Of a DNA stretch of 64,000 bases, positions 1 through 8,581 are shown one piece after another. Numbering within the stretch: position 1 is the stretch's first letter; each line of letters opens with the position of its first letter. The position numbers and the translations under genes were made by a program. This stretch comes from Chitinivibrionia bacterium (lineage in GTDB: Bacteria > Fibrobacterota > Chitinivibrionia > Chitinivibrionales > Chitinivibrionaceae): contig WRAZ01000001.1 in NCBI GenBank assembly GCA_009779925.1, positions 186,001 through 250,000 on the forward strand, given 5' to 3'. The notes beneath the pieces were generated by a model. It did no database searches. It saw only the letters and a list, made by a program, of their open reading frames with translations, and had not been told where the DNA came from.

Positions 1-6
1 CTTTTT

Positions 7-981
7 TCATATACTCACACCCTTTTTATATATGTGATATGCCTGTTTTATCATATCCGCATCATTGAACTTTGGCGTCCAATTCAAATCTTTTTCGGTA
101 TCGGAAATATCAAGAACGTATTCTTCGTCGGCTATCATAAATTGCTCTTTATACATAATTGTCAATCCGACAGCGTCGAATATGCTTAACGCAAATTTAA
201 CCAATTTTTCGGGTGTGGGAATTACGATTGATTTTGAGCCAGCCGAGCCAATAACTGATTTTAGCAAATCTTTAACGTTAGGCGATTCTTTGGAGCCGAG
301 ATTGTATTCCTTGTTCGGCAAATTCCTGTCTAAAGCGCAAATTGCCGCCGAAACACAGTCAAATACGGAAATCATTTGATAATGATTTTTTCCGCTTCCT
401 ATTGTGGGAACGGGCAATCCCATATCGATGAGTTTGAATAATTTCACAAGAATGCCTAAACGCCCGGGACCATTAATCATTCTCGGTCGCATAATTGTAA
501 TATTCATTCCTTTTTCTCTGTATTTTCGGCAGATTTCTTCCGCTGCTTTTTTACTTTGCCCATAAGGACCAAATGGAAGTTGCGGGTGTTGAGTATTAAC
601 AGGCAAATAAAGCGGTTTGCCGTAAGTCATATCGGTAGTAAAGATTAAAAAATTCCGACAACCTTTTTCGTATATTGTCTCCAAAATATTTTCTGTTCCG
701 ACCGCATTTACACTAAAAAAATATTCTTTCCTGTTGCGAGGAACTTTTGTGTGATATTGGTTTGCCGCTAAATTTATAACGACATCTTCCTTTGATATGG
801 ACAATTTTTGAATGTTTTCAATGCGTCGAATGTCCACTTGACAATACTCGCAAGAAGCATTTATTGCATTGTTAAGTTTTTCTTGCAAATCGCAAACGAC
901 TACTTTTTTATCTAACGTTAATAATTCGTTAGCTAAATATTGTCCAACAAAACCGTTTCCGCCAAAAATGTAATGTTTCAT
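7..981 (-). CDS. NAD-dependent epimerase/dehydratase (extended SDR family)
   Basis: A 324-residue protein of the extended short-chain dehydrogenase family that includes nucleotide-sugar epimerases and dehydratases. The N-terminus carries the NAD-binding glycine motif GGNGFVG (residues 7-13), and the catalytic Tyr-x-x-x-Lys is seen as YGQSK at residues 140-144. Length is normal for the family. The start has a strong AAGGAG ribosome-binding site. It is the last visible gene of a leftward operon headed by a UbiA-type prenyltransferase, which suggests it modifies a nucleotide or lipid-linked sugar. The exact substrate cannot be read from the sequence. Confidence 0.85.
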   Translation of the reverse strand: MKHYIFGGNGFVGQYLANELLTLDKKVVVCDLQEKLNNAINASCEYCQVDIRRIENIQKLSISKEDVVINLAANQYHTKVPRNRKEYFFSVNAVGTENILETIYEKGCRNFLIFTTDMTYGKPLYLPVNTQHPQLPFGPYGQSKKAAEEICRKYREKGMNITIMRPRMINGPGRLGILVKLFKLIDMGLPVPTIGSGKNHYQMISVFDCVSAAICALDRNLPNKEYNLGSKESPNVKDLLKSVIGSAGSKSIVIPTPEKLVKFALSIFDAVGLTIMYKEQFMIADEEYVLDISDTEKDLNWTPKFNDADMIKQAYHIYKKGVSI

Positions 982-983
982 AT

Positions 984-1730
984 TTAGCTCTCTCCTTTAT
1001 TTTTAGTTTTTTGAGCGATAACCACATATTGCGCGCCTAATGGCAACCAAAATAAAAAGCACTCAATAAACTCAACAAATTTATTTCTCAAAGGCGAAAA
1101 ATATGTATATCTTAAGCTAACACTATCTTTGTTTAGCACTATATCTTTGTCTTTGACGCTTGTTTCGTAAAACCTATTTAACAATATGCGTTTGCAATAT
1201 TTTGAACTGAGCATTGTAGCGTTTTCGTCTATTTTAGTTCTTTTAACAAACTGGTTTGTTATCGGATTTTTCATATTGTGCTCAAATATGACAAGCATTC
1301 CGTCTTCCGACAAAATATTATATAAACCGTTTAACCACGTTTCGTGTTCGTCTTGCGGAATATGGTGCATAACCGTATTTATGATTATACAATCTATTTT
1401 TCCGTATTTTTGCAAATCGGTTGTATTTTCCACAACCATAAAATCGCAATAAGGATGACTTTTTTTTGCTGTTTCTATTGAATCGGAAGAAATATCACAG
1501 CCATGCAATTTAGTTTCTTTGAATTTTTCATGTAAATACGGTATAAGCGACCCAATACCGCAACCGAAATCTAAAATAGTTTTGGGTGCAATTTTCAAAA
1601 GATTTTTCAAATAATTCGCTTTGTAAACAAACGCAGTATCTCTGTATTTGCCGAATTTTCCCAAATCTTGCACAATTGTTTCGTTGTAGTCCTCTACAAA
1701 TTTGTCAAACTCCGCTTTTTCTTTCGCCAT
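984..1730 (-). CDS. class I SAM-dependent methyltransferase
   Basis: A 248-residue cytoplasmic methyltransferase. The SAM-binding motif I is ILDFGCGIGS around residues 52-61, followed by the acidic strand (HGCDIS) and a post-I motif with IIINTVMHHI, all typical of the Methyltransf_11/25 type. AAGGGG precedes the ATG. The stop lies 2 bases before the SDR epimerase start, so the two are almost certainly co-translated. In this context it may methylate a sugar or a lipid-linked intermediate, but that is inference only. Confidence 0.82.
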   Translation of the reverse strand: MAKEKAEFDKFVEDYNETIVQDLGKFGKYRDTAFVYKANYLKNLLKIAPKTILDFGCGIGSLIPYLHEKFKETKLHGCDISSDSIETAKKSHPYCDFMVVENTTDLQKYGKIDCIIINTVMHHIPQDEHETWLNGLYNILSEDGMLVIFEHNMKNPITNQFVKRTKIDENATMLSSKYCKRILLNRFYETSVKDKDIVLNKDSVSLRYTYFSPLRNKFVEFIECFLFWLPLGAQYVVIAQKTKNKGES

Positions 1731-1742
1731 AACAACCCCTTT

Positions 1743-2099
1743 CTAACTCCTCGAAATTAAATAAACACCTATGCACACTACCAAAATTCCTATTGTGCGC
1801 AACAAACTTACATTTTCATTGAACAGAAAATATCCCGCTACCGCCACGACAACAAATCCTAAACTTTGAAACGGAAGCGCATAACTTACTTCGACCCTTG
1901 AAAGAGCTGCCATCCAGACGAAAATACCTATTGCATAGCAGAACATTGCCGCCCAAAGGAACGGATTTGTCGCCATTGGAACGAACGATTGCACTGCATT
2001 GTAAGCACCCACATTTCCAACCATCAACATTCCTTTTCGTATAAAAAGTTGTGCCGCCGAATTAAGCAGAATGCTTGTTATTATCAATACAATATTCAT
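1743..2099 (-). CDS. small EamA/SMR-type membrane transporter
   Basis: A 118-residue, very hydrophobic protein with four predicted membrane helices, the size and pattern of the small multidrug resistance and ArnE-like flippase families. The N-terminal stretch ILLNSAAQLFIRKGM resembles the aQl..rkgm signature of EamA half-size transporters. It sits directly behind the UbiA-type prenyltransferase (1-base gap) in the same operon. Families like this often flip undecaprenyl- or decaprenyl-phosphate sugars across the inner membrane. That role is inferred from the neighbours and not shown by the sequence. Confidence 0.75.
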   Translation of the reverse strand: MNIVLIITSILLNSAAQLFIRKGMLMVGNVGAYNAVQSFVPMATNPFLWAAMFCYAIGIFVWMAALSRVEVSYALPFQSLGFVVVAVAGYFLFNENVSLLRTIGILVVCIGVYLISRS

Positions 2100-2100
2100 T

Positions 2101-2994
2101 CTAAAACCTTCCGTAAATAATTACAATAAACATTCCAATCCACCCAATAATGCAACACTGTATAAACCTGTCTTTTAGCAAAATTTTTGCAGGATTACCG
2201 CTTCTCGTATCAACTATTGTTACTTGCAAATATCGTATAATTCCCATTAACACAAAAATTGAGGTAAGATAAATGTTGTTGCTGTTAAGGCGTTCAATCA
2301 CATCTTGTGAAAGCGTGTACATAATGTAGGCAACTATGGTAATGGTTCCGATGACGGTTATTACCTGATTCATAAATTCCAGATTGTAGCGATTTGTGTT
2401 TTTTCTGTGAGCAACGCCTGTATTTTTGTATAAAATTACATCGTCGCGCCGTTTTGCAAATGCAAGAAAGAGCGCAAGCAAAAATGTCATAATAATAATC
2501 CATTCCGACGGCGTAATGCCGGAAGCGACCCCTCCGACCAAAATTCTTAACACAAAACCAACGGCAATAATTATTACATCGATAATGTTATACTGTTTAA
2601 GTTTTACGCAATAGGCAATGTTCATTATATAATAAAACACGATAAGTGCAATTAATGGCATAACATTTTCGCAGAAAAGATAAATAACAGACAAAGAAAG
2701 CAAAAAACAGACAGCCATCATTGCATAGGCGACTTTTTTTGAAATTACGCCCGAGGCAATTGGGCTTTTGCATTTTTCTGGGTGTTTTTTATCGGCTTCT
2801 GCATCGAAAATGTCATTAAAACAATAGACCGAACTTGCCGCAAATGAAAATGCGACAAATATAATTATGCACGATAGCAATATATCAGCGTCAAACATTT
2901 GTCCAGCAAAGAACATAGGCAAAAAGACAAATAAATTCTTTGTCCATTGTTCTGGGCGCAGAAGTTTGAAAACATTCTGCAGTTTTTCTCCCAT
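2101..2994 (-). CDS. UbiA-family prenyltransferase, decaprenyl-phosphate phosphoribosyltransferase-like
   Basis: An integral membrane prenyltransferase of about 297 residues with eight or nine hydrophobic helices. The start RPEQWTKN (residues 13-20) followed by VFLPMFF, and the aspartate-rich motif NDIFDAEAD (residues 60-68) followed by KKHPEKCKSPIASG, match the branch that transfers phosphoribose to decaprenyl phosphate rather than quinone-forming UbiA. A longer frame opens with GTG at 3012, but the ATG at 2994 has GGAAGG correctly spaced before it and is preferred. It is the first gene of a leftward operon with a small flippase-like transporter, a methyltransferase and an SDR enzyme. Confidence 0.8.
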   Translation of the reverse strand: MGEKLQNVFKLLRPEQWTKNLFVFLPMFFAGQMFDADILLSCIIIFVAFSFAASSVYCFNDIFDAEADKKHPEKCKSPIASGVISKKVAYAMMAVCFLLSLSVIYLFCENVMPLIALIVFYYIMNIAYCVKLKQYNIIDVIIIAVGFVLRILVGGVASGITPSEWIIIMTFLLALFLAFAKRRDDVILYKNTGVAHRKNTNRYNLEFMNQVITVIGTITIVAYIMYTLSQDVIERLNSNNIYLTSIFVLMGIIRYLQVTIVDTRSGNPAKILLKDRFIQCCIIGWIGMFIVIIYGRF

Positions 2995-3058
2995 AAAAAA
3001 CAACCTTCCCACCGTTATTTTACGGCAAAATTAAATATTCAAGATTTTTCACAACGTA

Positions 3059-3081
3059 GGGAAAATACGTTATTTTTGCGG
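3059..3081 (-). promoter_or_regulatory. AT-rich promoter-like element before the ubiA-type operon
   Basis: On the minus strand the stretch reads GCAAAAATAACGTATTTTCC, a looser copy of the GCAAATAGTATTTT element found before many genes in this window. It lies about 65 bases before the prenyltransferase start. No good -35 hexamer is visible. Confidence 0.4.
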
Positions 3082-3160
3082 TGAGTTTCGGGAGTATTTT
3101 GGTTTTGGAGAAAATTGTTGAAAAATGCATGCACGACGGCGGTTTCTGTTGGTCAAATCA

Positions 3161-3256
3161 TTATTTTTTACCGCCAATAAATGTAATATTTTACACTTTT
3201 TGTCGGCAATAAATGCGAAAACTCACACTTTTTGTCGCCAATAAGTGTTGGCGTAT
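3161..3256 (+). repeat. three tandem 32-bp imperfect repeats before an AAA ATPase gene
   Basis: Three units begin at 3161, 3193 and 3225. Each contains a TTTTT tract, then a TCGCCAATAARTG-like core, at an exact 32-base period (about three helical turns). Units 2 and 3 share ACACTTTTTGTCGSCAATAA. The last unit ends 16 bases before the likely ATG of the downstream gene. The regular spacing on one face of the helix suggests operator sites, possibly for autoregulation; this is inference. Confidence 0.6.
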
Positions 3257-3271
3257 ATTATTTTATCTCTT

Positions 3272-4561
3272 ATGAAAAGAAATATTTATACATCTCTGCT
3301 TGCTTGGAAAAACTCCAAAGACAGGAAACCGCTTGTTCTCTACGGAGCGCGACAAGTCGGAAAAACCTACATATTAAAGGAGTTCGGCAAGAATGAATAC
3401 AAAAATGTTTTGTATTTAAACTTTGACACAAACAAAGAATTGCACAATTATTTTGCAAACGACATTTCGCCAAAACAAATAATCGGCTCGTTGAAAGCTC
3501 TATTCAAACAAGAAATCAACGCCGCCGACACGCTTCTTATTTTCGACGAAATTCAAGAATGCCAAAGAGCAAAGGACGCTCTTAAATATTTTAACGAAGA
3601 CGCTCCCGAGTATCATATTGCGGCGGCGGGCAGTTTTTTAGGTATAGCAAGCGGTAAATTTCCTGTCGGACAAGTTGATAGATTAACGCTTTATCCGCTT
3701 TCGTTTTTTGAGTTTTTAAAGGCAACAAACAACGATATTTTGCTGAAAAGTTTAGAAAACGATAAATTTTCAAATCCCGCTATGCACATTTTGGCGACGG
3801 AAAAATTAAAGCAATATTTTTATGTCGGCGGAATGCCCGAGGCGGTAAAGACTTATGCCAAAACAGGCGATTTAATGCTTACGAGACAAATTCAAGAGAA
3901 TATTTTATCTAATTACAAGGAAGATTTTTTTAAGCATATAAAAAGTAATGACATTTCCAAAGTGCGTATGTTGTGGGACTCTGTTCCTGTTCATTTGGCA
4001 AAAGAAAAAAAGAAATTTGTTTATAAGGAACTAAAGCAGGGCGGCAGAGCGGCGGAGTTCGAGAACGCTTTGGATTGGCTGATAAATACGGGGCTTGTGT
4101 ATAAAGTTTCCAATACTCAGGAGGCAAAAATACCGCTTATCTCTTATGAAGAACGGGAAAATTTCAAAATTTATATGCACGATGTCGGGCTTCTCGGAGC
4201 GTCGGCAAAACTGGATATTAAAACTTTTTTCAGCGCCGAGCACGATATATTCAGAGAATTTAAGGGCGCAATGGCGGAGCAGTTTGTTTTGCAGGAGCTG
4301 AAACCGAAAAATTATCCTATCTGTTTTTGGACAAACAGCACAGGAAAAGCCGAAGTAGATTTTGTAATTCAATACGAAGACAAAATTTTGCCTTTGGAAG
4401 TAAAAAGCGGCGAAAATACAAAAGCGAAGAGTTTGGGCGTGTATATGGAAAAATACAATCCGCAAATTGCGTTGCGCGCTTCTCTTTCGGATTATGCTAA
4501 AAAAGGGGATTTAATTGACATTCCGCTTTACTCCATCGGGCAATTTGAGGAAATAATCTGA
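3272..4561 (+). CDS. AAA ATPase with DUF4143 and PD-(D/E)XK-like C-terminus
   Basis: An ATP-binding protein of about 429 residues. The N-terminal AAA domain has a Walker A GARQVGKT and a Walker B LIFDEIQEC. The middle and C-terminal part is DUF4143, ending with an AEVDFVI...PLEVKSG stretch that fits the D...ExK core of PD-(D/E)XK nucleases. The ATG at 3272 (MKRNIYTSL) is preferred over the GTG at 3245, since family members start just before this motif. The gene stands alone, preceded by three 32-bp repeats. This family is common and multi-copy in Bacteroidota and Fibrobacterota, with no settled function. Confidence 0.85.
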   Translation: MKRNIYTSLLAWKNSKDRKPLVLYGARQVGKTYILKEFGKNEYKNVLYLNFDTNKELHNYFANDISPKQIIGSLKALFKQEINAADTLLIFDEIQECQRAKDALKYFNEDAPEYHIAAAGSFLGIASGKFPVGQVDRLTLYPLSFFEFLKATNNDILLKSLENDKFSNPAMHILATEKLKQYFYVGGMPEAVKTYAKTGDLMLTRQIQENILSNYKEDFFKHIKSNDISKVRMLWDSVPVHLAKEKKKFVYKELKQGGRAAEFENALDWLINTGLVYKVSNTQEAKIPLISYEERENFKIYMHDVGLLGASAKLDIKTFFSAEHDIFREFKGAMAEQFVLQELKPKNYPICFWTNSTGKAEVDFVIQYEDKILPLEVKSGENTKAKSLGVYMEKYNPQIALRASLSDYAKKGDLIDIPLYSIGQFEEII

Positions 4562-4600
4562 AAAAATGTTGTTTTGCCTGACAAAAATCCCCTCTCCTCT

Positions 4601-4622
4601 CAATAAAAATGGTATTTTACCG
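4601..4622 (+). promoter_or_regulatory. promoter-like element before the CpoB-like gene
   Basis: CAATAAAAATGGTATTTTACCG is a variant of the window-wide AAATAGTATTTT element. It lies about 42 bases before the ATG at 4664, in the only short gap upstream of this gene. Confidence 0.35.
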
Positions 4623-4663
4623 ATATAGATAAAGATTTTTCCGCAAATTTCAGGGAGAGCATT

Positions 4664-5617
4664 ATGAAAAAAATAGTTGTTTTGTGTTTGGCTTTAATAT
4701 TTACGTATGGTTTTGCAAGCGATGAGCCCTTGGGCTTTGTTGTTGTGTCGATGCCGATTGCCGAATATCACGCGCTTCAAGTAAGAGATACCAACACTAT
4801 GCCCAGAGGCATAAGAGCGAGGTGGGAAACAAACCAAAGGCGTATTGCGCAAGCCCAAGCAACCGCGGATTTAGCATTGGAAGAAATAGCCGCGTTAAAC
4901 AGAGCGTTGAACCAAATCCAAGAAGCGCAACGAAACATTCAGCACACCCAAAGACGAATGGCGGCAACTCTGCACACTATGTCCCCCGCCCGCCTCGAAG
5001 AAAGCGAGATACAGCTTGCATACCTTACGGAAGCGTTTCAGGACTTGTATTCGCGAGTGGCGGCAATTCAACTTCTTCCTATAATTCAGCAAACGCAAAG
5101 AACGCCTGTTCGTCCGAGAGGCTTTACCGTTTCGGACGCTACCATAAATTTGAGCGGCGACGAATTTGCCGATTTCAGTCGTGGGCTTGAGGCGTTTCGC
5201 AGAAGATTTTACGCAGAAGCCCGCCAAGTTTTGCGGCTGACCATACAACGTTTTCCGCAAGGAAAATTTACGGATAGAGCGAATTTTTGGATAGCCGAAG
5301 CCTATTTTATGGAACGAAATTACACGAGCGCACTAACATATTACGAGAACGTTTTGGGCTTTTCCGGTTCGTCAAAACAGGACGACGCGCAGTATAAAAT
5401 AGCGCTTTCTTACAGAAATATGGGCGAATTGGATATGGCGTTTAACGAATTCAGACGTCTTATACATCGCTTTCCTGCAAGCGAGTGGGTTGTTCCTGCG
5501 AACGAGGCAATTCTTGAAATTGTTATGATGCGCAATATGCGAGCCATTGCTGACGCCGCCGCGCAAGCCGCTGTCGATGAGCCGACAACAGTTGTCGATG
5601 TTGAAGCAGGCGAATAA
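4664..5617 (+). CDS. periplasmic CpoB/YbgF-like TPR protein
   Basis: A 317-residue exported protein. A signal peptide (MKKIVVLCLALIFTYGFAS) is followed by a coiled-coil region rich in Q, A and R (about residues 55-150), then by tetratricopeptide-like repeats (about residues 165-285) with the pattern ADFSRGLEAF...A...QRFPQGKFTDRANFWIAEAYF. This order, coiled coil then TPR, is that of CpoB/YbgF, which links the Tol-Pal system to cell-wall synthesis at the septum. It lies near, but not in the same operon as, pal and a second YbgF-like lipoprotein at 9.5-10.2 kb. Confidence 0.75.
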   Translation: MKKIVVLCLALIFTYGFASDEPLGFVVVSMPIAEYHALQVRDTNTMPRGIRARWETNQRRIAQAQATADLALEEIAALNRALNQIQEAQRNIQHTQRRMAATLHTMSPARLEESEIQLAYLTEAFQDLYSRVAAIQLLPIIQQTQRTPVRPRGFTVSDATINLSGDEFADFSRGLEAFRRRFYAEARQVLRLTIQRFPQGKFTDRANFWIAEAYFMERNYTSALTYYENVLGFSGSSKQDDAQYKIALSYRNMGELDMAFNEFRRLIHRFPASEWVVPANEAILEIVMMRNMRAIADAAAQAAVDEPTTVVDVEAGE

Positions 5618-5649
5618 AATTTAACAACGAGAAAATCTCTTCGGTTTAT

Positions 5650-6873
5650 ATGAGAACGGAAAAACCACCTCTTTGGACTCGCAGTTATATCTTTGCTTGC
5701 GTGGGCAATTTCCTCAGTTATTTTGGTTTTTGTATGGTTTTACCCGTTTTTCCGATGTTATTGATTAACGATTTAGGAATTTCGGGCTCAAAAACGGGAA
5801 TTATAATTGCAACTTTCACGTTTTCGGCAATGATTTCACGGCTGTTTTTCGCCTATCTTTCCGATTTATACAACAGAAAAATCATTTATTGCGCGGTTAT
5901 GCTACTTTTTTCCGCTTTATTTTTGCCCTACACTCTCCTTGTCGGCGGGGTAGTGTTTTTTGTATTTTTGCGAATAATTCACGGTGCGGCGTTTGGCGCG
6001 GTGTCGGTCAGCGGAAATGCCGCACTTATAGACATAGTAAACGAAAAACGGCGTGGCGAGGGTTTTGGTTTTTTCGGAATTTCAAACAATCTGGGAATGG
6101 CAATAGGAACAACGGCAGGGCTTTACATTTACCAAATCCTCGAAATCGACTTCTATTGGGTATTCATTTCGGCGTTTTTAATGGGAGCTGTAGGCTTTTT
6201 GTGCATACTTCAGGTAAAATTAACAAACGCTCACCCAAAGCAGAAAATGCCGCAAGATAAAAAATTTTCATTTGATAAAATTTATCAGGTAAAAGGAGTT
6301 TTTGCGGGACTTTCTTTGCTTTTGCTGTCTTTTCCGTATGGGCTTATATTGTCGTTTGCGCCGCTTTACGCAACAGAGTTGGGGATTGACAAAAATGTCG
6401 GACTGTTTTTCGTGTCGATGTCGGTTGGGCTTGTTTTTTCGAGGATAACTTCGGGAAAACTCGTGGACAGAGGCAAGCTCACTAACGTAATAAAATGGGC
6501 GGCGTTTTTCATTTCCTTGTCTTTGCTGTTTTTTGCAATGCTCGGATATTTCGGCGTCGAGAATACTGCTGTAAAAAGTACGGCATTTTATATTGTAGGC
6601 TTTATGTTCGGGCTTGGCTACGGAATGATTTTCCCTGCCTTCAACACGCTTTTTGTAAATCTTGCGCCCGATAATCGACGCGCGGCGGCAAGCTCAACCT
6701 ACCTCACAAACTGGGATATCGGACTTGGCTCGGGGCTGATTTTGGGCGGTATCATTATGGAAAAGTCGGGAATGTCGGCGGCGTATTTAACTGCGGCGGC
6801 TACCTCGTTTGTCGGCGCGACATTTTTTGTTCTTTTTGGAGCGAAGCATTTTTTGAAACATAAATTGCGATGA
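5650..6873 (+). CDS. major facilitator superfamily transporter
   Basis: A 407-residue protein with about twelve membrane helices, typical MFS length. The loop between helices 2 and 3 reads YLSDLYNRK, the MFS signature G/SxLxDRxxRR in degenerate form, and the second half has a matching GKLVDRGKL. GYGMIFPAFNTLF and the many glycines in helix 4 fit drug-efflux or sugar-phosphate type members. The substrate cannot be told. It is transcribed rightward just behind the CpoB-like gene (32-base gap) and ends 3 bases before the converging xer gene. Confidence 0.85.
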   Translation: MRTEKPPLWTRSYIFACVGNFLSYFGFCMVLPVFPMLLINDLGISGSKTGIIIATFTFSAMISRLFFAYLSDLYNRKIIYCAVMLLFSALFLPYTLLVGGVVFFVFLRIIHGAAFGAVSVSGNAALIDIVNEKRRGEGFGFFGISNNLGMAIGTTAGLYIYQILEIDFYWVFISAFLMGAVGFLCILQVKLTNAHPKQKMPQDKKFSFDKIYQVKGVFAGLSLLLLSFPYGLILSFAPLYATELGIDKNVGLFFVSMSVGLVFSRITSGKLVDRGKLTNVIKWAAFFISLSLLFFAMLGYFGVENTAVKSTAFYIVGFMFGLGYGMIFPAFNTLFVNLAPDNRRAAASSTYLTNWDIGLGSGLILGGIIMEKSGMSAAYLTAAATSFVGATFFVLFGAKHFLKHKLR

Positions 6874-6876
6874 TTT

Positions 6877-7824
6877 TTATTTCTTCTGCCGCGGGTGATA
6901 ATGCCTGTGCGTATCCACCAAAAAAGTTGTTGAAACGTGGGTGTAAATTTCTGTTGTAGTAATGCTCGAATGTCCTAAAAATTCCTGCACAATACGTAAA
7001 TCACAGCCACCTTCAAGCAAATGTGTGGCGAACGAATGTCGCATTACGTGCGGCGAAATATTAGCAAAAATTCCTGCGCGGTCAGCCGCTTCTTTAATAA
7101 TAGTGTAAATCGACATTCTTGTAAGCGGTCTGCCGCGACCAATTCCTCGTCCTTGATTTAAAAAAAGAAAATTTGCGCTTTCGGGTTTTACAAGTTTAGG
7201 ACGCTCTTTTTCCAAGTATTTCAAAACCCACTCGCGCGCCACATCGCCGATAGGAACTAATCGCTCCTTGTTGCCTTTACCGACAATGAACATAAAATCC
7301 TTGTTTGCCAAAAATTGCTCGGTGGTTATGTTTGCGCATTCTGAAACCCGCATTCCAGTAGAATAAAGCATTTCCAAAACGGCGCGATTTCTCAGCGGTG
7401 TTCTTTCGCTTGGCGCGGACGCGTTCTCCAAAACGGCGAAGACGTCTTCGGGATGCAGGGTTGTGGGGAGGCGTTTTATGGATTTGGGCATTTCAATATT
7501 TTCGCTCGGGTCGCTCTTTATCTGTTCTTCGTCGAGCAGAAATCTGTAATATCCGCGTATTGACGAAATGTTTCTCTGAACGGAAGTCGCCTCAAATCCC
7601 AAATCGTAAAGTGTTTCTGTGTATTTTTGCAAGTCTTGCGCTCTCACGTTTTTTTCGTCTATTTTTTTGTCGGATAAATACTCGCAAAGGCGCAATAAAT
7701 CAAACGAATACGACGTTCTTGTATTGTCTGCAAGTCCTCTCTCGGTCGAAATCCAACCAAGAAACGTTTTCATATCCTGCGAAAGTTGCACAGGGTTTTC
7801 GGAAATTGGGGCAATGCGGCTCAT
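6877..7824 (-). CDS. tyrosine recombinase of the XerC/XerD type
   Basis: A 315-residue site-specific recombinase. An N-terminal SAM-like core-binding domain (about residues 15-110) is followed by the catalytic domain with all expected residues: R159 (STGMRVSE), K183, H259 and R262 (HVMRHSFATH), H285 (LGHSSITT) and nucleophile Y294 (IYTHV). Length and absence of extra domains point to the housekeeping Xer recombinase that resolves chromosome dimers, not an integron or phage integrase. XerC and XerD cannot be separated from sequence alone. It follows the MBL hydrolase gene in a leftward operon. Confidence 0.88.
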   Translation of the reverse strand: MSRIAPISENPVQLSQDMKTFLGWISTERGLADNTRTSYSFDLLRLCEYLSDKKIDEKNVRAQDLQKYTETLYDLGFEATSVQRNISSIRGYYRFLLDEEQIKSDPSENIEMPKSIKRLPTTLHPEDVFAVLENASAPSERTPLRNRAVLEMLYSTGMRVSECANITTEQFLANKDFMFIVGKGNKERLVPIGDVAREWVLKYLEKERPKLVKPESANFLFLNQGRGIGRGRPLTRMSIYTIIKEAADRAGIFANISPHVMRHSFATHLLEGGCDLRIVQEFLGHSSITTTEIYTHVSTTFLVDTHRHYHPRQKK

Positions 7825-7839
7825 TTTTTGCTCGTTTTT

Positions 7840-8463
7840 TTATTGAAAAAAGCGATTTGTCGCCTTTTCTTTGCCGATTGTGGAAGAATAACCGTGTCCC
7901 GGAAGTACATTTGTATTGTCGGGAAGTACGAAAAGTTTTTCTTCAATGCTTTTTATGAGCGCTTCGCCGTCGCTGTATCCCCAGTCGCTTCTGCCGATAG
8001 TTCCCGCAAAAAGCGCGTCGCCCGAAAACAGATTACCGTCAGAGTAAAAGCAATGTCCGCCCGGTGTGTGCCCGGGAGTGTGGAAAACGTCAAATTTAAA
8101 GTTGCCGACTTCAAATTTTCCTTCGTTTATCGGGTTATAATGTCCCTCATATATAGCGCGGTCTTTGTTAAACATAAGCGCACCATTAAGATATGCGTCT
8201 TTAATCAGAAATTCTTCTAACGGGCTGAAATAAAGCGGAATATTTTTGTCTATCGTCTCCCAAATTTCATACATTCCCAAAAAGTGGTCGAAATGCGCGT
8301 GCGTCAGTAAAATTGCGTCTATTTTAAGATTGTCCGCCTTTATTTTTTCAATAAGGTCAATCGGCTCGGGAGCGGGGTCTATTATTACAGCTCTTTCGCC
8401 GTCGATTATCAAGTATGTGTTTGTAGAAATTCTGCCTGACTGAAATGTTTCGACTTTATACAT
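7840..8463 (-). CDS. MBL-fold metallohydrolase, glyoxalase II-like
   Basis: A 207-residue metallo-beta-lactamase-fold hydrolase. The zinc motif is THAHFDHFLG, giving H55, H57, D59 and H60, with later metal ligands in HTPGHTPGGHC, SGDALF and LPGHGYSS. This set is that of the small glyoxalase II-like (GloB-related) group that hydrolyses thioesters. It has no signal peptide and is cytoplasmic. It sits 15 bases before the xer gene. The ATG is preceded by AAAGGAG. Confidence 0.83.
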   Translation of the reverse strand: MYKVETFQSGRISTNTYLIIDGERAVIIDPAPEPIDLIEKIKADNLKIDAILLTHAHFDHFLGMYEIWETIDKNIPLYFSPLEEFLIKDAYLNGALMFNKDRAIYEGHYNPINEGKFEVGNFKFDVFHTPGHTPGGHCFYSDGNLFSGDALFAGTIGRSDWGYSDGEALIKSIEEKLFVLPDNTNVLPGHGYSSTIGKEKATNRFFQ

Positions 8464-8496
8464 TTTTTTCTCCTTTATTATTGTTTCTTATGTATT

Positions 8497-8581
8497 TGTA
8501 TCAAACTTTCCTAAAAAACACGACTTCCGTTGTATTTTTAGATTTGTGTATCAAATTCTCCTAAAAACACGACTTCCGTTT
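8497..8581. repeat. partial tandem duplication of the murB 3' end
   Basis: Two copies of about 35 bases, at 8497-8531 and 8547-8581, share TGTATCAAA..TCCTAAAAA.CACGACTTCCGTT with few differences. The second copy is the end of the murB coding region, including its stop. The first lies in the gap to the MBL gene and in the equivalent frame would encode a degenerate murB C-terminus (TEVVF). It looks like a local duplication that has decayed. Confidence 0.6.

Noticed and set aside
3161-3256. The 32-bp repeats as a CRISPR array
   Set aside because: Units are contiguous without spacers, imperfect, only three, and no cas gene is near.
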